From contig JAIQDT010005440.1 of the NCBI GenBank assembly GCA_021521415.1, positions 124,001-188,000 on the forward strand: a stretch of DNA of 64,000 nt. The letters are read 5' to 3'. The translations under genes and the position numbers were made by a program. Below the pieces are notes generated by a model. The model was given only the letters and a program-made list of their open reading frames with translations, was not told where the DNA came from and made no database searches. The DNA is from Bidens hawaiensis (taxonomy: Eukaryota; Streptophyta; Magnoliopsida; Asterales; Asteraceae). Positions 48,175 through 60,337 of the stretch are shown here, piece by piece. Position 1 is the first letter of the stretch; each line of letters starts with the position of its first letter.

Positions 48175-49286
48175 CATATGGTTCCCTTAAACTTTACATA
48201 TCCTCAAAAGGTATGTTTATTAAAATATTGAATATTTAGAACTATACATATTGTTTATCTCGAGTAAGCCCAAACAGGTTTTCTTTTCAGGTTTCATGGC
48301 CAATTACATTGAACCACAGCTAGAACGTTAAGATTCATCTCATTAACAACAGAATAGCCTGCATGGTAAGAAGTTAGCACGGTGGTTTTTATTTTTTTTT
48401 TAAATTATATTAGCCTGTAGTAAAACATGTCAATGAAATATTGATAAAATTTGGTTGCTGTTTAATTAGATAAACTTTTGTAAACTATTGATTTTTGCTG
48501 AAGTATGCACTCAGATTAAGATTTTTTTGTAATGAAAGATAATCAGGTTTCTGGTTAATTTTGCTGCCAAATTTGATAACTTTGTGATGAAACTTGAAAG
48601 ATAAGTATAATGGTTTAGAAGGGTACCGAAAGTACCCGGGTTCAGTAGCCGTACTCGGCACCATTTGTTTATCCCTATTATTGCAAGTTTATATGTAAGA
48701 ACCCGCGTTCTCACATGGACAGCTATACGTCGCCTTGTCAAGAGTTACAAGTAGGTTTGGGCTCAAGATTCTGATTCTTGATAAACAAGGTAATTTGACC
48801 AATACAACCACACATGTAGTGTACAAGGAAATTTTTTCTTATTTGTAAACTCATTGCGTAATGTTTTGCTTTGTAATTCCTGTCATTTTAATAAAAGTTG
48901 TAATTGTATTAACAATATATGATAATTGTGTTACTGATTGTAATTTGTTTAACGTTTAGATATTGTAATTTTCATTAATTAGCCGTGTAACATACGGGTC
49001 TCAAACTAGTATAATATACACATCTATCATCTATGCAAAAAGTATGCATCAATGAGTTTAAGTTGGTAACTTGCTACTGCCACCTGCCCTGGTATCTTCA
49101 AAGACCTTGGAATTTGATCAATTGGACAATCCTTTCAGAATCAAAATGAAAAGATGTCTAGAAGTTGAAAAACTAAAGGAAATATTTTTATAAAATAAGA
49201 TGACGAGGTTAATTATATAGTGAAACATATGGATGAATATATAAACGTATGAACATAAACTAACCTAAACGAATGAACATAATTAA

Positions 49287-51907
49287 TGTAACACCCCAAC
49301 TCGGAACGGGCTGGCGTGTTACTATTACAGATATCAAATCAACGCCACAATCCAAAATACAAAAAAAAATCAATGCAACCTATGTTTGAACTTCATTATT
49401 CTCTCTCATCACTGATCTCCCCGATTTCCCGAATTACCTGTTAGCAAATAAGACAGACACAAACAAGAAAATACGGCTGAGCCAAAAATTGCCTAGTAAC
49501 GGAGAGAACAATAGTACAGGTAAAAGCATACATAAGACAAAACACATACTGAAATAAAACTGAAACTATTGCAGATATAAAACCACGTTTTAGACCGAAC
49601 TATAATTAAATGCGAAACATAATCCGATACACGATCGGGACGTAATCTGAATATACTCAAATTTAATCAAATGCAGATACACATATCAAAACGGACCAGA
49701 AATATAGCGAAACAAAATATAATTACTAAAATACTCGACGATGATGTTAAAATAAATAGGTCGTGTAATACGGAAGCACCCAGAGCCTAAACAGAGGGGT
49801 ACACAGCTAGCTAGTCCATGCACCAAGGAGACGGTGTGGGTGGCGTGCACACATTGTTCCATCTCAAATAGAAGTCAGAAGTCAGGAGTCAGGAGTCGGA
49901 GCTAAGATCGATCTATACGCCTCTAAGTGGCCAAGGTACTACATGAGTACTTTCAGAGACGCCGTGAACTTTGATTACGCACTGTCACGATAAGTGCCAT
50001 GTCAGGAGTCAGGAGTCAGGAGTCAGAGCTAAGATCGATCTATACGCCTCTAAGTGGCCAAGGTACTACATGAGTACTTTCAGAGACGCCGTGAACTTTG
50101 ATTACGCACTGTCACGATAAGTGCCATGTCGTTGACGCCCCAACGACAAGTCAGAAATGCTCGGGTAACAGAGTACTGAACTAAAGTCGTATAACTAAAA
50201 GATATTTAAACAGGAACATGCAATAATGAATTCAAAATATCTATAACCTATTGCATGCTACAAAATTAATATAACCATATCGTACGAATAAACCGAACTA
50301 GATAACAAAAATTCGCACTACGAAGTGACGGACATCGAATATAAAATGGACTAGAACCAATACTATGAGTGAAGAAAAACAGAATCCGTACAACAAAGTA
50401 GCGGACTATAATTAATACTAAGAGTAACAAAAACAGAAACCGTACTATGAAGTAACAAGAAACAGAATCCGTACCTTAATCAAAAGTGAAAACCAAGGTA
50501 AAGTCAACGTTGTCCGCCAATTGTACGAGAACCTATGGTTTAGTTTCTTGTAAGATTAACTTACATAACTTAATTTATCATGTTGGTGATTTGCTAACTC
50601 GCGGATTCCCGGCGACTAAACATATAAGATTCTTAATTGATTATTTAGTTAGTTAAGGATTCAGATGACTCTTTGATTCAAAGTATTACAATACTTGGTT
50701 TTATTAAGAATAATAAACATGTATCTTTACTTGTTAAATTAGACAGAATTACAAATTTTATCTTTAAATATATTAAATATAATTATATATGCATGCGTAC
50801 TGTAATGAACCATAAGGATAAATTAAATGAACTTAGATTAAATAAACTTCAATATTTCCCCGACTACTACTGCTCGGTTTCGTAGCACCTAAGTCAAACA
50901 ACAAATAGCAAGAAAGCCAAGGGCTGGTGAAAAGATCCATTAACGAATGGTCACAAAAGAAACCGGTACTAAAATGTTAAAACGAAATCACACGATCCAA
51001 ATAAACGTGCTTGATTTCACCGAAAACGTTATTGCTTGTATCTTATTGTTATTTATAGAAATCTGATTTCAAGTTAGGTGTTCTTATTGGGTTTCGTCGC
51101 CGGAACAAGTTAACGATCGCATAAGCGGTATAAAAGAAAAACAAGTTATCAGAATAAACAGGTTGTAGGGACGGACAATTACCTCGACGGCCGAACAGAA
51201 CGAATTAGATAGGCGAGGTAAGTCGCAGCGGTTGTGATGGTTTTCTTTGTCAACAACAGTTAGCGGTTGCGGTGGCGGTTTAACTCGGAAGAAAACGGGG
51301 GTTGCAGATGGTGGCGACAGCAAGCGGCGAAAAGGGAGGGGTAATGCCGTAATGGATGATTTGGCAAAACGGAACCGAAGAAGAAAAGCTATTGATGAAG
51401 CTGAATTGGTTGCAGATTTTTCAAGAATAATCTGAGGTTTATAGAGTATATATGGACGAAATGAAATCGTGATTGACAACCTACGAATACGGGTTGTAGA
51501 TGTACTTGAAGGTGGTGATAAGGTAAGTTCAAATTTTAAAGAATCATATCTTGAAATTATAGGATTATGTGTGCTTATTATCTATCTATTTATTTAAATT
51601 GTTTATTTATATGAGTTTGCAACGATATACTACAATAATAATATTCAAATTCTACTTAATGGTATCTTTACTCAAATCATAAGTGATAATATATATATAT
51701 ATATATATATATCGTTAACAAGTTAACCCATGTATATATATTATCTTATCTCTAATACCATTTTATTACATATCAAATTTGAGTTCCCAACGAAATTCTA
51801 AATTCAATACAATTTCCATTAAACCATAATCATTTAAATAATCATCTTATTTTATTATCATAAAATTTAGCTATTATAATTATTATCTGAAAAATTCGGA
51901 TATTACA
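49287..51907 (-). mobile_element. Solo LTR, TSD ATTAA
   Basis: It begins TGTAACACCCCAACTCGGAA and ends TTCGGATATTACA, flanked by ATTAA at 49282-49286 and 51908-51912. There is no internal region or second LTR, so it arose by recombination between LTRs. An internal tandem duplication of about 127 bp lies at roughly 49880-50130. Frames at 51084-51479 and 51247-51435 lie in the LTR and show no domain. Confidence 0.92.
49880..50130. repeat. 127 bp tandem duplication with GTCAGGA micro-repeats
   Basis: Two nearly identical units running from the GTCAGGAGTCAGGAGTC run through gctaagatcgatctatacgc to gataagtgccatgtc, offset by 127 bp. The start of each carries two to three GTCAGGA heptamers. Confidence 0.9.
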
Positions 51908-51912
51908 ATTAA

Positions 51913-52759
51913 ACGAACGCTTAAGAAATTAGATAAACGAATGTGACCAATGGCGGATGTAGCTTATGAGGAGGGGTAGCGAATTTTCCCGTTAGTGTAA
52001 AAAAAAGGTCGGTTTTCGTATTTCATTACCCTTGAACAAAAAATAACGTTACTCCTATATATTTTAAACCCAACCAATTTAATTTTTAAATTCAAAAGGC
52101 CCAAACCAAAAAAAACTGATAACCCAAATAAAACAATAAAAAGAAAAGGAAGTAGACCTCAGACCTGGTACTCTGCTAATGACATTGCAACCAGCCAACA
52201 CCACGACACCTCCACCTCCAACCACCTACCGCTAGTCCGCCACCAGCCACCATCAGTTCACCTGGCCACTCCACCTCCGGCCTCTCATTCTTTCCGGTAA
52301 GATTTTTTGTATTTAGGGTTTATATTTAAATTGGAATTGATTAAGTATTTAGGGTTATGTTTAGTTGGAATTAATAAGGGACTTAGCCCTTTAGTTTTAT
52401 GTGTAAATTAGAATTGATATTAGGTTTTTGGTTCAAATTTTGTTTAGGGAATTTGAAGGTGGGTAAACAGCCTCTTATTAGCAACCTTTTTAAACGTTAA
52501 AGAAAAGAAAACGATGACATTGGTTCATCACCAATTAAAAATATTCCAACATCAAGTTCAAACATATGCGACTCTTTTATTTTCTTATTTAATTAAATTA
52601 ATATTGTGTTTATCAATAATTTAGTTGAGTAAACTTTAAAACTACTTATGGACAATATGTGTTTGATCTGATCGAAAGATATCAATAAAATCACTGTATT
52701 AGTAGGTTAATAAGTTTGAATAATTTTTACAATATCATTAAGCAAATAAGGTTGGGTTA
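51913..52759. other. Intergenic, no gene seen
   Basis: Repetitive-looking plant DNA (for example ccaatggcggatgtagctta near 51950) and a proline-rich-coding-like CCACC tract (about 52170-52290) without a supported frame. Confidence 0.35.
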
Positions 52760-53910
52760 GAATAAAGTGCCAAAATCGTCCCTGAGGTTTGGTAAACAAT
52801 GCGACTTTCGTCCAAAAAGTTTCGTTTTTGCATATGGACCATTAAGGTTTCATACTTGCCAATTGGGTCCAAATCATTAACTCTTTTTGTTATCACCATT
52901 AAGTCAAGGGCATATGTGTCTTTTTAGTTTAGTTATCATTTTTAAATCTCCTACCCAATTTCCCCAAATTCCAAACCACCAGATGCATCCCACCTAAAAC
53001 TCATCCACAAATTTCAAACCTCCCACCCAATTATCCATTTCAAACCACCGATTCTATCCAACCACTAAGGTTTTCACCATCACAACCACTTCTGACCCGC
53101 CATAATCTGAATCAAGAAGATAATACCTAATCCATCAAAGTTGAAAACAAATCCATGGGAAATTTTTAAATAAAATGAAAAAATGAAACCAGTTGTCATA
53201 TTCGCGAGTTTTGAGCGGCAGTGGGTCGTGGTGCTGCTGCGGCTGCAAAGGGCGGTGTATGATAATGCGACGACGGCGTGTTGGTTGAAGGAATTTTTAG
53301 GGTTGTGTTGTAGAGATCGGAAAATTGAAGAGATATTTAGGGTTAGGGTTAGGGTTAGGGTTGGAGCTTGTGATTAAATATTGTATACTGGCCGGAAAAT
53401 CGAGGTGAAATGGGGTCGTGGCGGTTTCAGGCAACAATGATGGGCGAGAGTTGCAGGAAGCGGCAGTGAGAGAGCTTACTTGGTATGTTGCCGAAGACTG
53501 AATTCTGCGATCGTCAAGTCGAGATTGAGGCCGGAGGCGGTCCAAGGAGTTGAGGACTGACATTGGTTACAGAGGGTTCAGGAGTGTTTGGCGATGAGGA
53601 AGAAGATGGTGTTTATGGTTGTGGGTGGGGGTGGGATGTGGTGATGGGGTAGGGTAGGGATTAAGTAGATGAATTGGGGTGGTGGGTCCAGTTAATTTGT
53701 TTTATTAGGTTTTTGTAATTTATTTATTATTATTTTTAAATAATTATATAAAGACACGTTTACCCTTCGTTTAACGTTAAAAAACTGATTGTTTTAACGA
53801 TTTGGACGAAATTCGTAATAATTGAGAAACCTGAATGGTCCAGATGCAAAAAAAAAAAAAAAAACTTTTTTAGACAAAAGTAGCGATCGACGATTATGGC
53901 ACTTTACTCT
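52760..53910. mobile_element. Foldback element with AGARTAAAGTGCC ends
   Basis: The left terminus agaataaagtgcc and the inverted right terminus agagtaaagtgcc begin arms of about 160 bp with matching internal words (gcatatggacc / ggtccagatgc, aaatcattaact / gttttaacgattt). The 820 bp centre contains a short TTAGGG run and no supported gene. No convincing TSD. Confidence 0.65.
53337..53360. repeat. Four tandem TTAGGG units
   Basis: Perfect (TTAGGG)4 in the centre of the foldback element. The usual plant telomere unit is TTTAGGG, so this is the six-base form. Confidence 0.9.
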
Positions 53911-54103
53911 GATGGTGAGTACTAGACATATATAAGCCGTAATCTTCAAATGGCCATTTAAACACCAACCTTAGTTATAAACGGTTATTCCATGGATCCT
54001 CAAATGATCGTTTGAAAATAATGTGTGATTATATCGTGAGTGGAGGTGTATAACATGACCAACTTCTGAACCCTTCAAATTCAACCAAAACCCCACAATT
54101 TCC

Positions 54104-54110
54104 TATAAAA
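54104..54110 (+). promoter_or_regulatory. TATA box of the GDSL lipase gene
   Basis: TATAAAA, 50 bp before the start codon, in a short A/C-rich leader. The start is in good context (caaccATGGc). Confidence 0.6.
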
Positions 54111-54159
54111 TCTTCCACCAAAATTCCAAACAAAACCAAAGATAAAAGAAGACTCAACC

Positions 54160-56976
54160 ATGGCTATACCCTTAACATTTCTAGCAGTTTTCGCTGCGCC
54201 GATCATCGCAATGGCAGCTAATAACACTTCAGCCCCCGCTCCTTATTCACTCGTCATCTTCATCTTCGGCGACTCTTTAACAGAAGTCGGCAACAATAAC
54301 TACTTAAGATACTCACTTGCTAGATCGGATTTTCCGTTCTATGGTATTGATTACACCAACAAAAAACCCACCGGCCGGTTCAGTAACGGACGAACCATTG
54401 GCGATATTATATGTACGTAAGTAAACATGCACTTCTTCATGCTACATTTTAAAAGTATCTCCATTTTGATTTTGATTTTTTTTTTTGGCTTCCGTTGCAG
54501 CTGAGAAACTTGGAATTCCATCTCCACCACCTTACCTTTCATTAAATCCAAACGATGATGCGGTGTTGAAAGGAGTTAATTATGCATCCGGTGGTGCTGG
54601 GATTCTAAATGACACCGGAGTCTATTTTGTAAGATTTGATTTTTTTATTAATCCGAATATTGTTCTGCCAGCATGCCTTCTCCTCCTTTATCCAAGAGCG
54701 TCAAAAAATTGGAACAGTTGGGTAATGGTGATTGGTGAGCTAAAGACTTACCGCGGATCCAAACGTTGTTCAAAAATATTTGGAATATTGTAGTCGTGTT
54801 AATTTGTTCTTTCTTGATTTCTGGGACTCATTGATTATTGTTTAGCAGATTCAAAGAATATCGTTTGACGATCAAATAGGTAATTTTGAGAACACAATAA
54901 AGGTGATCAAGAAGAAGATAGGAGCATATTCTGCTAATCTTCTTGTACATAAGGCCATCTACTACATTGAAATGGGTAAGACAGATGATCGAGGTGGAAA
55001 AGCGCTGAATTTTGTAGGAATTGACTCAATTGAGTGAGTATATAACTTACTTTTCTGGTTTTCGACAGGTAGCAACGATTACATAAATAATTTTCTGCAA
55101 CCGTTTCTTCCTGATAGTCGAAGATACACCCATGAGCAGTTTCTGGGGATTTTAAGCTCGAAATTGGGAGAACAGTTAACGGTAAGCATGAAACGAATGG
55201 GGAAAACAAGTGAACCATGGATTTTGTGGTACTTAAAGACACTACGAAACAAATAAGTCTCATTATGTCGATAAAGGTGTTATCGACGAATATCCGGTCG
55301 GTAAACGGCTGTCGGAAATATGCCCATGGGTGATCACATTTGCGGCAGATCAATTACCGGCGGATATTAGTAAGAATCATTGGCAAACTATTACCGACGG
55401 ATCACCAACGACTTTCGTAAGCCATCGGAAGTAGATGTTTCAGAAGGAACAATAGCGATAACTTATCGGTTACCAACTGATTCCTTAAATATTTACTGAC
55501 AATTTGTCTTTGGTAATATGTAAATAGGGATAAAGTTATACCATAAAATGAGGCAAAAATAAAAAGGTTAGAAAAAGCATTTATAGCTACACAAAAAAAC
55601 TCCTCAAAAAAAAATTAATAAAAAAATCATAACTCAAAATTTAATAAAAAAACAAAATAAAATAAAAACACAAAAATGTTTCCACCGTCTTTCTTGTTCT
55701 TAAAAAAAAACAATGTAAGGGAAAAAGATCATTGTAACTTTTTATTTATCATTGTGTTTTGTGTTTATTTTTGTCATTGATTGTGTATTTTTTTCCTTAA
55801 CATTGCGTTATATTACATAACATTTTGTTATATTTTGTGATCTATTGTGTCTTTTTTTTTAATTATAATTGTGTCTTTTGTTCATTTTCGTAGTTGTGTT
55901 GTTTCGGCATTGTGTCTTTTCGGTGTTTTTTTTTATACGGGAATGACGAGGGAAACATTTACTTTTTAAATTTTTTCGTTTTCTATATATATTTTGAGTT
56001 ATGATTTTTTTATTATTATTTTTTGAATTTTTTAGGGGTTTTTTGTATATTCACAAATCCTTCTTGCGTTTTTTATTTTTATATCCTTGTGTATTTTAAC
56101 TTTAGAAAAATTCTGAAAACTAAAAATTATAAAATGCACCAGAGATGATAAAAAAATATAGCATAAACCAAATATAAATTTAATTTTAATAAATTTAAAT
56201 ACAAGATACACATGTACTTTTTCGTTGGTAATACTCCTATGTTTAATAGTGAAAAGCTTATCCAAGTTTTGTTTTTGGTGATAAAAGAGGCTTTACACGC
56301 TTGGGGCACGAAAGATGATTTTTCATACGCTTGGACCTCTTGGATGCATGCCTTCGCAACGAGCGAAATCAAGCACGAATCAATGCTTGGATCAAGTGAA
56401 CAAATGGGTAGTTCAGTTTAACTCGAAAATGAAAAGGTTGATAAACGTCCTAAATGCCCGGCTCAAAAAAGTACAACTTACTTTTGTGGATACTTATGAA
56501 GATGGTTTAGATTTGGTGGAAAACCCTAGCAAATATGGTAAGCCCTGGCTCCTGTCCCTTAAACTTGTAGAGTTAATCAACAACATATCAAAATAAAGGA
56601 AAGCTGCTTAGACAAAAAAATGGAGACTTAATTTGTTGCGTTGTGTTTCTGTTTAGGTTTCAAGGTGTCAAATACGTCGTGTTGCGGAGTCGAAACGGCT
56701 GTAGGAGGATTATGCTTGTCGTATGCACATGTTTGTGACAACCGAAGTGAATATGTATTTTGGGACGCGTTTCATCCTTCTGATGCCGCAAATATTATTT
56801 TGGCTGATCGTTTCTTTTCTAAATTGTTCACTACCTCCAATTGTTCGATTAATTCGACATCTAATTATTCATTAAAGGTTATATCATGCAAATTATTTTT
56901 TACCTTACAATATAAAGGCAGGCCAATTCATTCAAGCATATTCGAACCCGGCCTACAAATGTGTTGCATTTTTTAA
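54160..56976 (+). CDS. GDSL-type esterase/lipase, complete
   Basis: A secreted serine hydrolase of the plant SGNH/GDSL family; natural substrate not predictable. Six exons join in phase: 54160-54412, 54501-54628, 54849-54975, 55069-55181, 56288-56537, 56657-56976, giving 396 residues. A signal peptide covers about residues 1-19. All catalytic blocks are present: block I IFGDSLTEVGNNNYL (nucleophile Ser), block II YASGGAGIL, block III GSNDYINN and block V WDAFHPSDAAN (Asp and His). Other family motifs include LGARKMIFHTLGPLGCMPSQR and FVDTYEDGLDLVENPSKYGF. The C-terminus runs about 50 residues beyond FFSKLF, longer than usual, so an unrecognised last intron is possible. Intron 4 (1.1 kb) contains a MITE and a CACTA-like fragment. 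Intron 2 ends in a tandem acceptor TAGCAG. Confidence 0.93.
55239..55500. mobile_element. CACTA-like terminal fragment in GDSL intron 4
   Basis: Starts CACTACGAAACAAATAA, similar to CACTA (En/Spm) ends. It is followed by recurring CGACGG/CGTCGG-like subterminal words (ttatcgacga, ggtcggtaaacgg, taccgacggatc). No second terminus was found. Confidence 0.4.
55510..56095. mobile_element. MITE, copy in GDSL intron 4
   Basis: Inverted arms share aaaaaaatcataactcaaaat (left) and its complement (right), with tgtttccaccgtcttt / gggaatgacgagggaaaca in the interior. It is clearly the same family as 59620-60225. Borders are approximate because both are A/T runs. Confidence 0.7.
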
Positions 56977-57798
56977 ATAAGAACTTGTTCCTAGCTGAAT
57001 ATTCTTCAATTGGATTATCTTGTTCATTATATGATACTCAATTATGACTATGAGTATTTTATAGCTAGCAAGTTAACTTTTAAAAAGCTCATTTCTTTTC
57101 TTGTTTTCTTTTTTCGTTTCCCTGAAAACCTAATTAGTCTATGGTTAACCAACGAGGCTAGTTAAGTTTTCCATATACCATTAAAGAGGTTATGATAAGA
57201 AACCGATGAAAACAAGATTTGAACCTAAGATTTCTACTAAAGGGAACTCAAACGTTTACCAATGCGTCACTTATTTAAGGTTTTAAAGAATTGTTATTAT
57301 GTGTAAGATTTGAACCTACCACATAATATAATATGATCTTGTTTTATGTGAAAAATCAACATGTTTAAATGTACGTGGTACCATAGTAGTTTTGGAACAT
57401 GATGTGCAGAATGCCGATAAGAAAAGAATGAATCACCTTCCTGTATAAAGTTTCCCAAGTATGACATACCTTCTCCTACAATGTCATGTGTGTGTGTCAC
57501 CCTCTCGAATATGCCTCTAATTATTAACCCTATTAAACAAGAATTTGCATGATTCCTAATAACTCTAATTAAAGCAATTAAATTCATATTAAGTGGTAAT
57601 CAGACATAATCTATACAATCAATTAGTACTTTTGTTGCTTTGAATTCCCAAACACCACGCATGAGTTCATTGTTCAAGCATATACTCTTATTGTTCAAGC
57701 ATATACTCTTTGTTGCTATACGTTATATTTACTAACATTTTTAATCTAGAACATATATTTTATAATCATTTGGTTCAGCCCAAATAATTAAGCTTGAC
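56977..57798. other. Intergenic downstream of the GDSL gene
   Basis: AT-rich; no gene, repeat or RNA recognised. Contains a short direct repeat of 'tcaagcatatactctt' at about 57675-57710. Confidence 0.4.
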
Positions 57799-57809
57799 TA
57801 TAGTTTGAT

Positions 57810-57957
57810 ACAAAACTACTTTCGAGCCGGGGGTCTCACCGGAAGCAGCCTCTCTATTCCTACGGGATAGAGATAAGGCTGTCTACATCTTACCCTCCTC
57901 AGACCCTACTATAGCTTTGCTATTGGTGGGATATACTGAGTACGATGATGATGATGA
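57810..57957 (+). mobile_element. Au-like SINE
   Basis: A 148 bp unit, acaaaactactttcgagccg ... gggatatactgagtacgatg with a (GAT)n tail, flanked by an 11 bp duplication tatagtttgat at 57799-57809 and 57958-57968. The 3' region (accctcctcagaccctac ... gggatatactgagta) matches the Au SINE family's conserved 3' end in pattern, with GAT instead of TTG in the tail. It is the reference for the arms of 7360-8123. Confidence 0.88.
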
Positions 57958-58117
57958 TATAGTTTGATTTCCCATGATTTATTTTCCTCTAAAACAAGTA
58001 AAACAGGTTTTCATGCAAATCAATCTAGTGCTCAATAAAACCATAGCTCAAATTAAATCAAATGGTAAATGAATTAATTTACAAACGCATACTCTTTGTT
58101 GCTAATTTGGTATACGC

Positions 58118-58260
58118 CATATAGTCGATATCGCTGATATATCACCGATATATCAGTGATATATCGGTTATCGGTCCCTTGGCGATATATAAGTCAAAAT
58201 ATCGGCACAGAATATCAAGACCGATAATATCAATGATATTGGCCGATATTGGACTAATTC
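58118..58260. repeat. GATATATC/CGATAT-rich segment
   Basis: Dense self-complementary words (ccgatatatcagtgatatatcgg and variants) over about 140 bp. Probably a fragment of an inverted-repeat element; ends not resolved. Confidence 0.45.
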
Positions 58261-58914
58261 AGTGTTTTAAGTCTTAATTGTCAACTTTTAGTGTTCAATG
58301 TCATTGTTTTAAGCATATATGTTATACTAGGTAGTAACATGTGTATTACACGGGCTGAAAATATAGTAAAATGCAAATATGAAAAAATCTTTATATACTT
58401 GAACAATTTGTAAATTTTGACATAGTATAAAGTGATCATTTCACATAATTTTTTTGTTTTTTTTAATGAGATCAGATCGAAAACACGAAAGTCACATCGA
58501 GACCAATTTACATATATAAGTAAAAAATATTCAAAATGGGTGACCCATAAGGAAGACGAATGATAAAAAAAATTTATTATTAAATTAAATAAAATGGAAT
58601 TTTTGTGATTAAACATAAGAAAAGTGCGTGGAAGTTTTGTGATTGCAAAGAAAAAATTAATTACGAATTTAGCAACAGAGCATACTTGGATATGGAACTA
58701 TTGTGATCAACATGCTTGTTTAGCTTTAGCAAAAAGCATATGATTCAAAACGATTTCAAATTGCAAAGAGGTTTTGGTATTTATAACATCATGGAGCTGC
58801 TAATATGTTATGTAGATAATTGAAAAATTTATGGAAACGCAATCATTTCTTTATAATATTTAAATTGATTAGTATTTTTATAAAACAAAATGAATTACGA
58901 TAGTAGAAATCTAA

Positions 58915-59485
58915 TCTAACTCTACTAATAAAAGAAAATAATGAGATGATGTGGCAATCCCACATTGATTTTTGGTCTAATCTCTCTTCTCATTCATTCT
59001 ATCTATCCATGGGTTATGGGCAAAAACTATTTTGACAAATGAGTTATAATTTCCTTTATAATCTTTCATCCCATTCTTCCTATCTATCCATGGGTCATGG
59101 GCCAAATATAATTTTGACAAATGTGTTATAATTTCTTTTTTAATTCTCTAATTACTCATCTTATTTATCCTTCATATACATGGTTCATGGGTCAAAACAA
59201 TTTTGACAAATGGGTTATAATTTCTCTTCTAATTTTCTAATATCTTATTTCATTCATTATAGTTGTCGATGGGTATGAGTCAAAACAATTTAGACAAATG
59301 TTGTATATTGTTGTAATAAGTCATCTCATTCTAATTTGTAAATTTGAGATTATAGACTTCTTATTATTTGTAGTATATATTTTATTTTCTTCTTACCTTT
59401 AATTTTGTTAATTTTTTCAAAACGCATACCTTATTTATTTTTATTACTTAGCAAATCCCGTATAATATACGGGTTCAAAAGCTAG
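58915..59485 (+). mobile_element. Small non-autonomous Helitron
   Basis: The 5' end TCTAACTCTACTAATAAAAG is preceded by A. The 3' end has hairpin CCCGTATAATATACGGG then TTCAAAAGCTAG, followed by T. At 571 bp it has no coding capacity. Its interior has four diverged repeats of a segment with 'catgggtcatgggcaaa...ttttgacaaatg'. Confidence 0.82.
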
Positions 59486-59619
59486 TGATAAATATATGCA
59501 ATTTAAGGATTTAATATTTTTTAGGTTGGTCTTCTAAAGTTTCGCAAGAAAAATAAAACGGAAAGTAAACCTGGTAAATTTAGTACTACCACAAAAATAC
59601 ATATATGTATTATATAAAT

Positions 59620-60225
59620 TGGTCAAGTTATTCTACAAGAAGAGATAAAAATAAAAGTTATAAGAAGGATTTGTAGTCATACAAAAAAAATCTCAAAAAA
59701 ATATAAAAAATAAATTAATAAAAAAATCATAACTCAAAATTTAATAAAAAAACAAAAAAAAAGTAAAAACACAAAAATGTTTCCACCGTCTTCCTCGCTC
59801 TTAAAAAATAATGTTAAGGAAAAATATCATTGTGTCTTTTTGTTTATCATTATGTTTTGTGTATATTTTTGTTATTGAATGTGTCTTTTTTTTCCCTTTG
59901 ACATTGTGTCTTTTTTTCTTGATATTGTATTATATTACTCAACATTGTTTTATATTTTGTTCGGCATTGTGTTATATTTTGCGATCTATTATCTCTTTTT
60001 TTAGTTATAATTATGTTTTTTGTTCATTTTCGTCAAAGCATTGTGTCTTTTCACAGTTTTTTTTAACGGGAATGACAGGGGAAACATTTTGGTTTTTAAA
60101 TTTTTTCGATTTCTATTCATATTTTGAGTTATGATTTTTTTATTATTATCATTGAATTTTTTTTGAACGGTTTTTTGTGTGTCACAACTCTTTCTCACTT
60201 TTCTCATATTTGTATCCCTTTTTAT
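59620..60225. mobile_element. MITE, second copy
   Basis: Same order of motifs as the MITE in GDSL intron 4: aaaaaaatcataactcaaaat, tgtttccaccgtctt, gggaatgac-gggaaacatt, then the inverted arm. No coding function is visible. Confidence 0.7.
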
Positions 60226-60294
60226 TTTAATTTTTCCATATATTAAATTAGTAGGCTACATCCCGTGTTACACACTGATGGAAAATATATAAAA

Positions 60295-60298
<4 letters not shown>

Positions 60299-60334
<36 letters not shown>
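60299..60334. repeat. (TA)n microsatellite
   Basis: About 17 TA units directly abutting the LTR start at 60335. Confidence 0.9.

Positions 60335-60337
<3 letters not shown>

Larger units (their letters stand above)
46273..49009 (+). mobile_element. Helitron carrying captured gene fragments
   Basis: The 5' end TCTAACTATTCTAATAAA follows an A. The 3' end has a small hairpin (CCGTGTAACATACGG) then GTCTCAAACTAG, followed by T: the A^T insertion, 5' TC and 3' CTRR rules of Helitrons are all met. The same ends occur on the small Helitron at 58915-59485. Paralogous Kunitz flanks read uninterrupted across the insertion point (...gaattatgaatgatgtatgag at 43756-43778), while here the sequence splits at gaatga|t. 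No RepHel gene is present, so it is non-autonomous. Confidence 0.85.

Noticed and set aside
51084..51479. 131-codon minus-strand frame and a 62-codon plus-strand frame
   Set aside because: Both lie in the solo LTR, overlap each other and have no recognisable domain.
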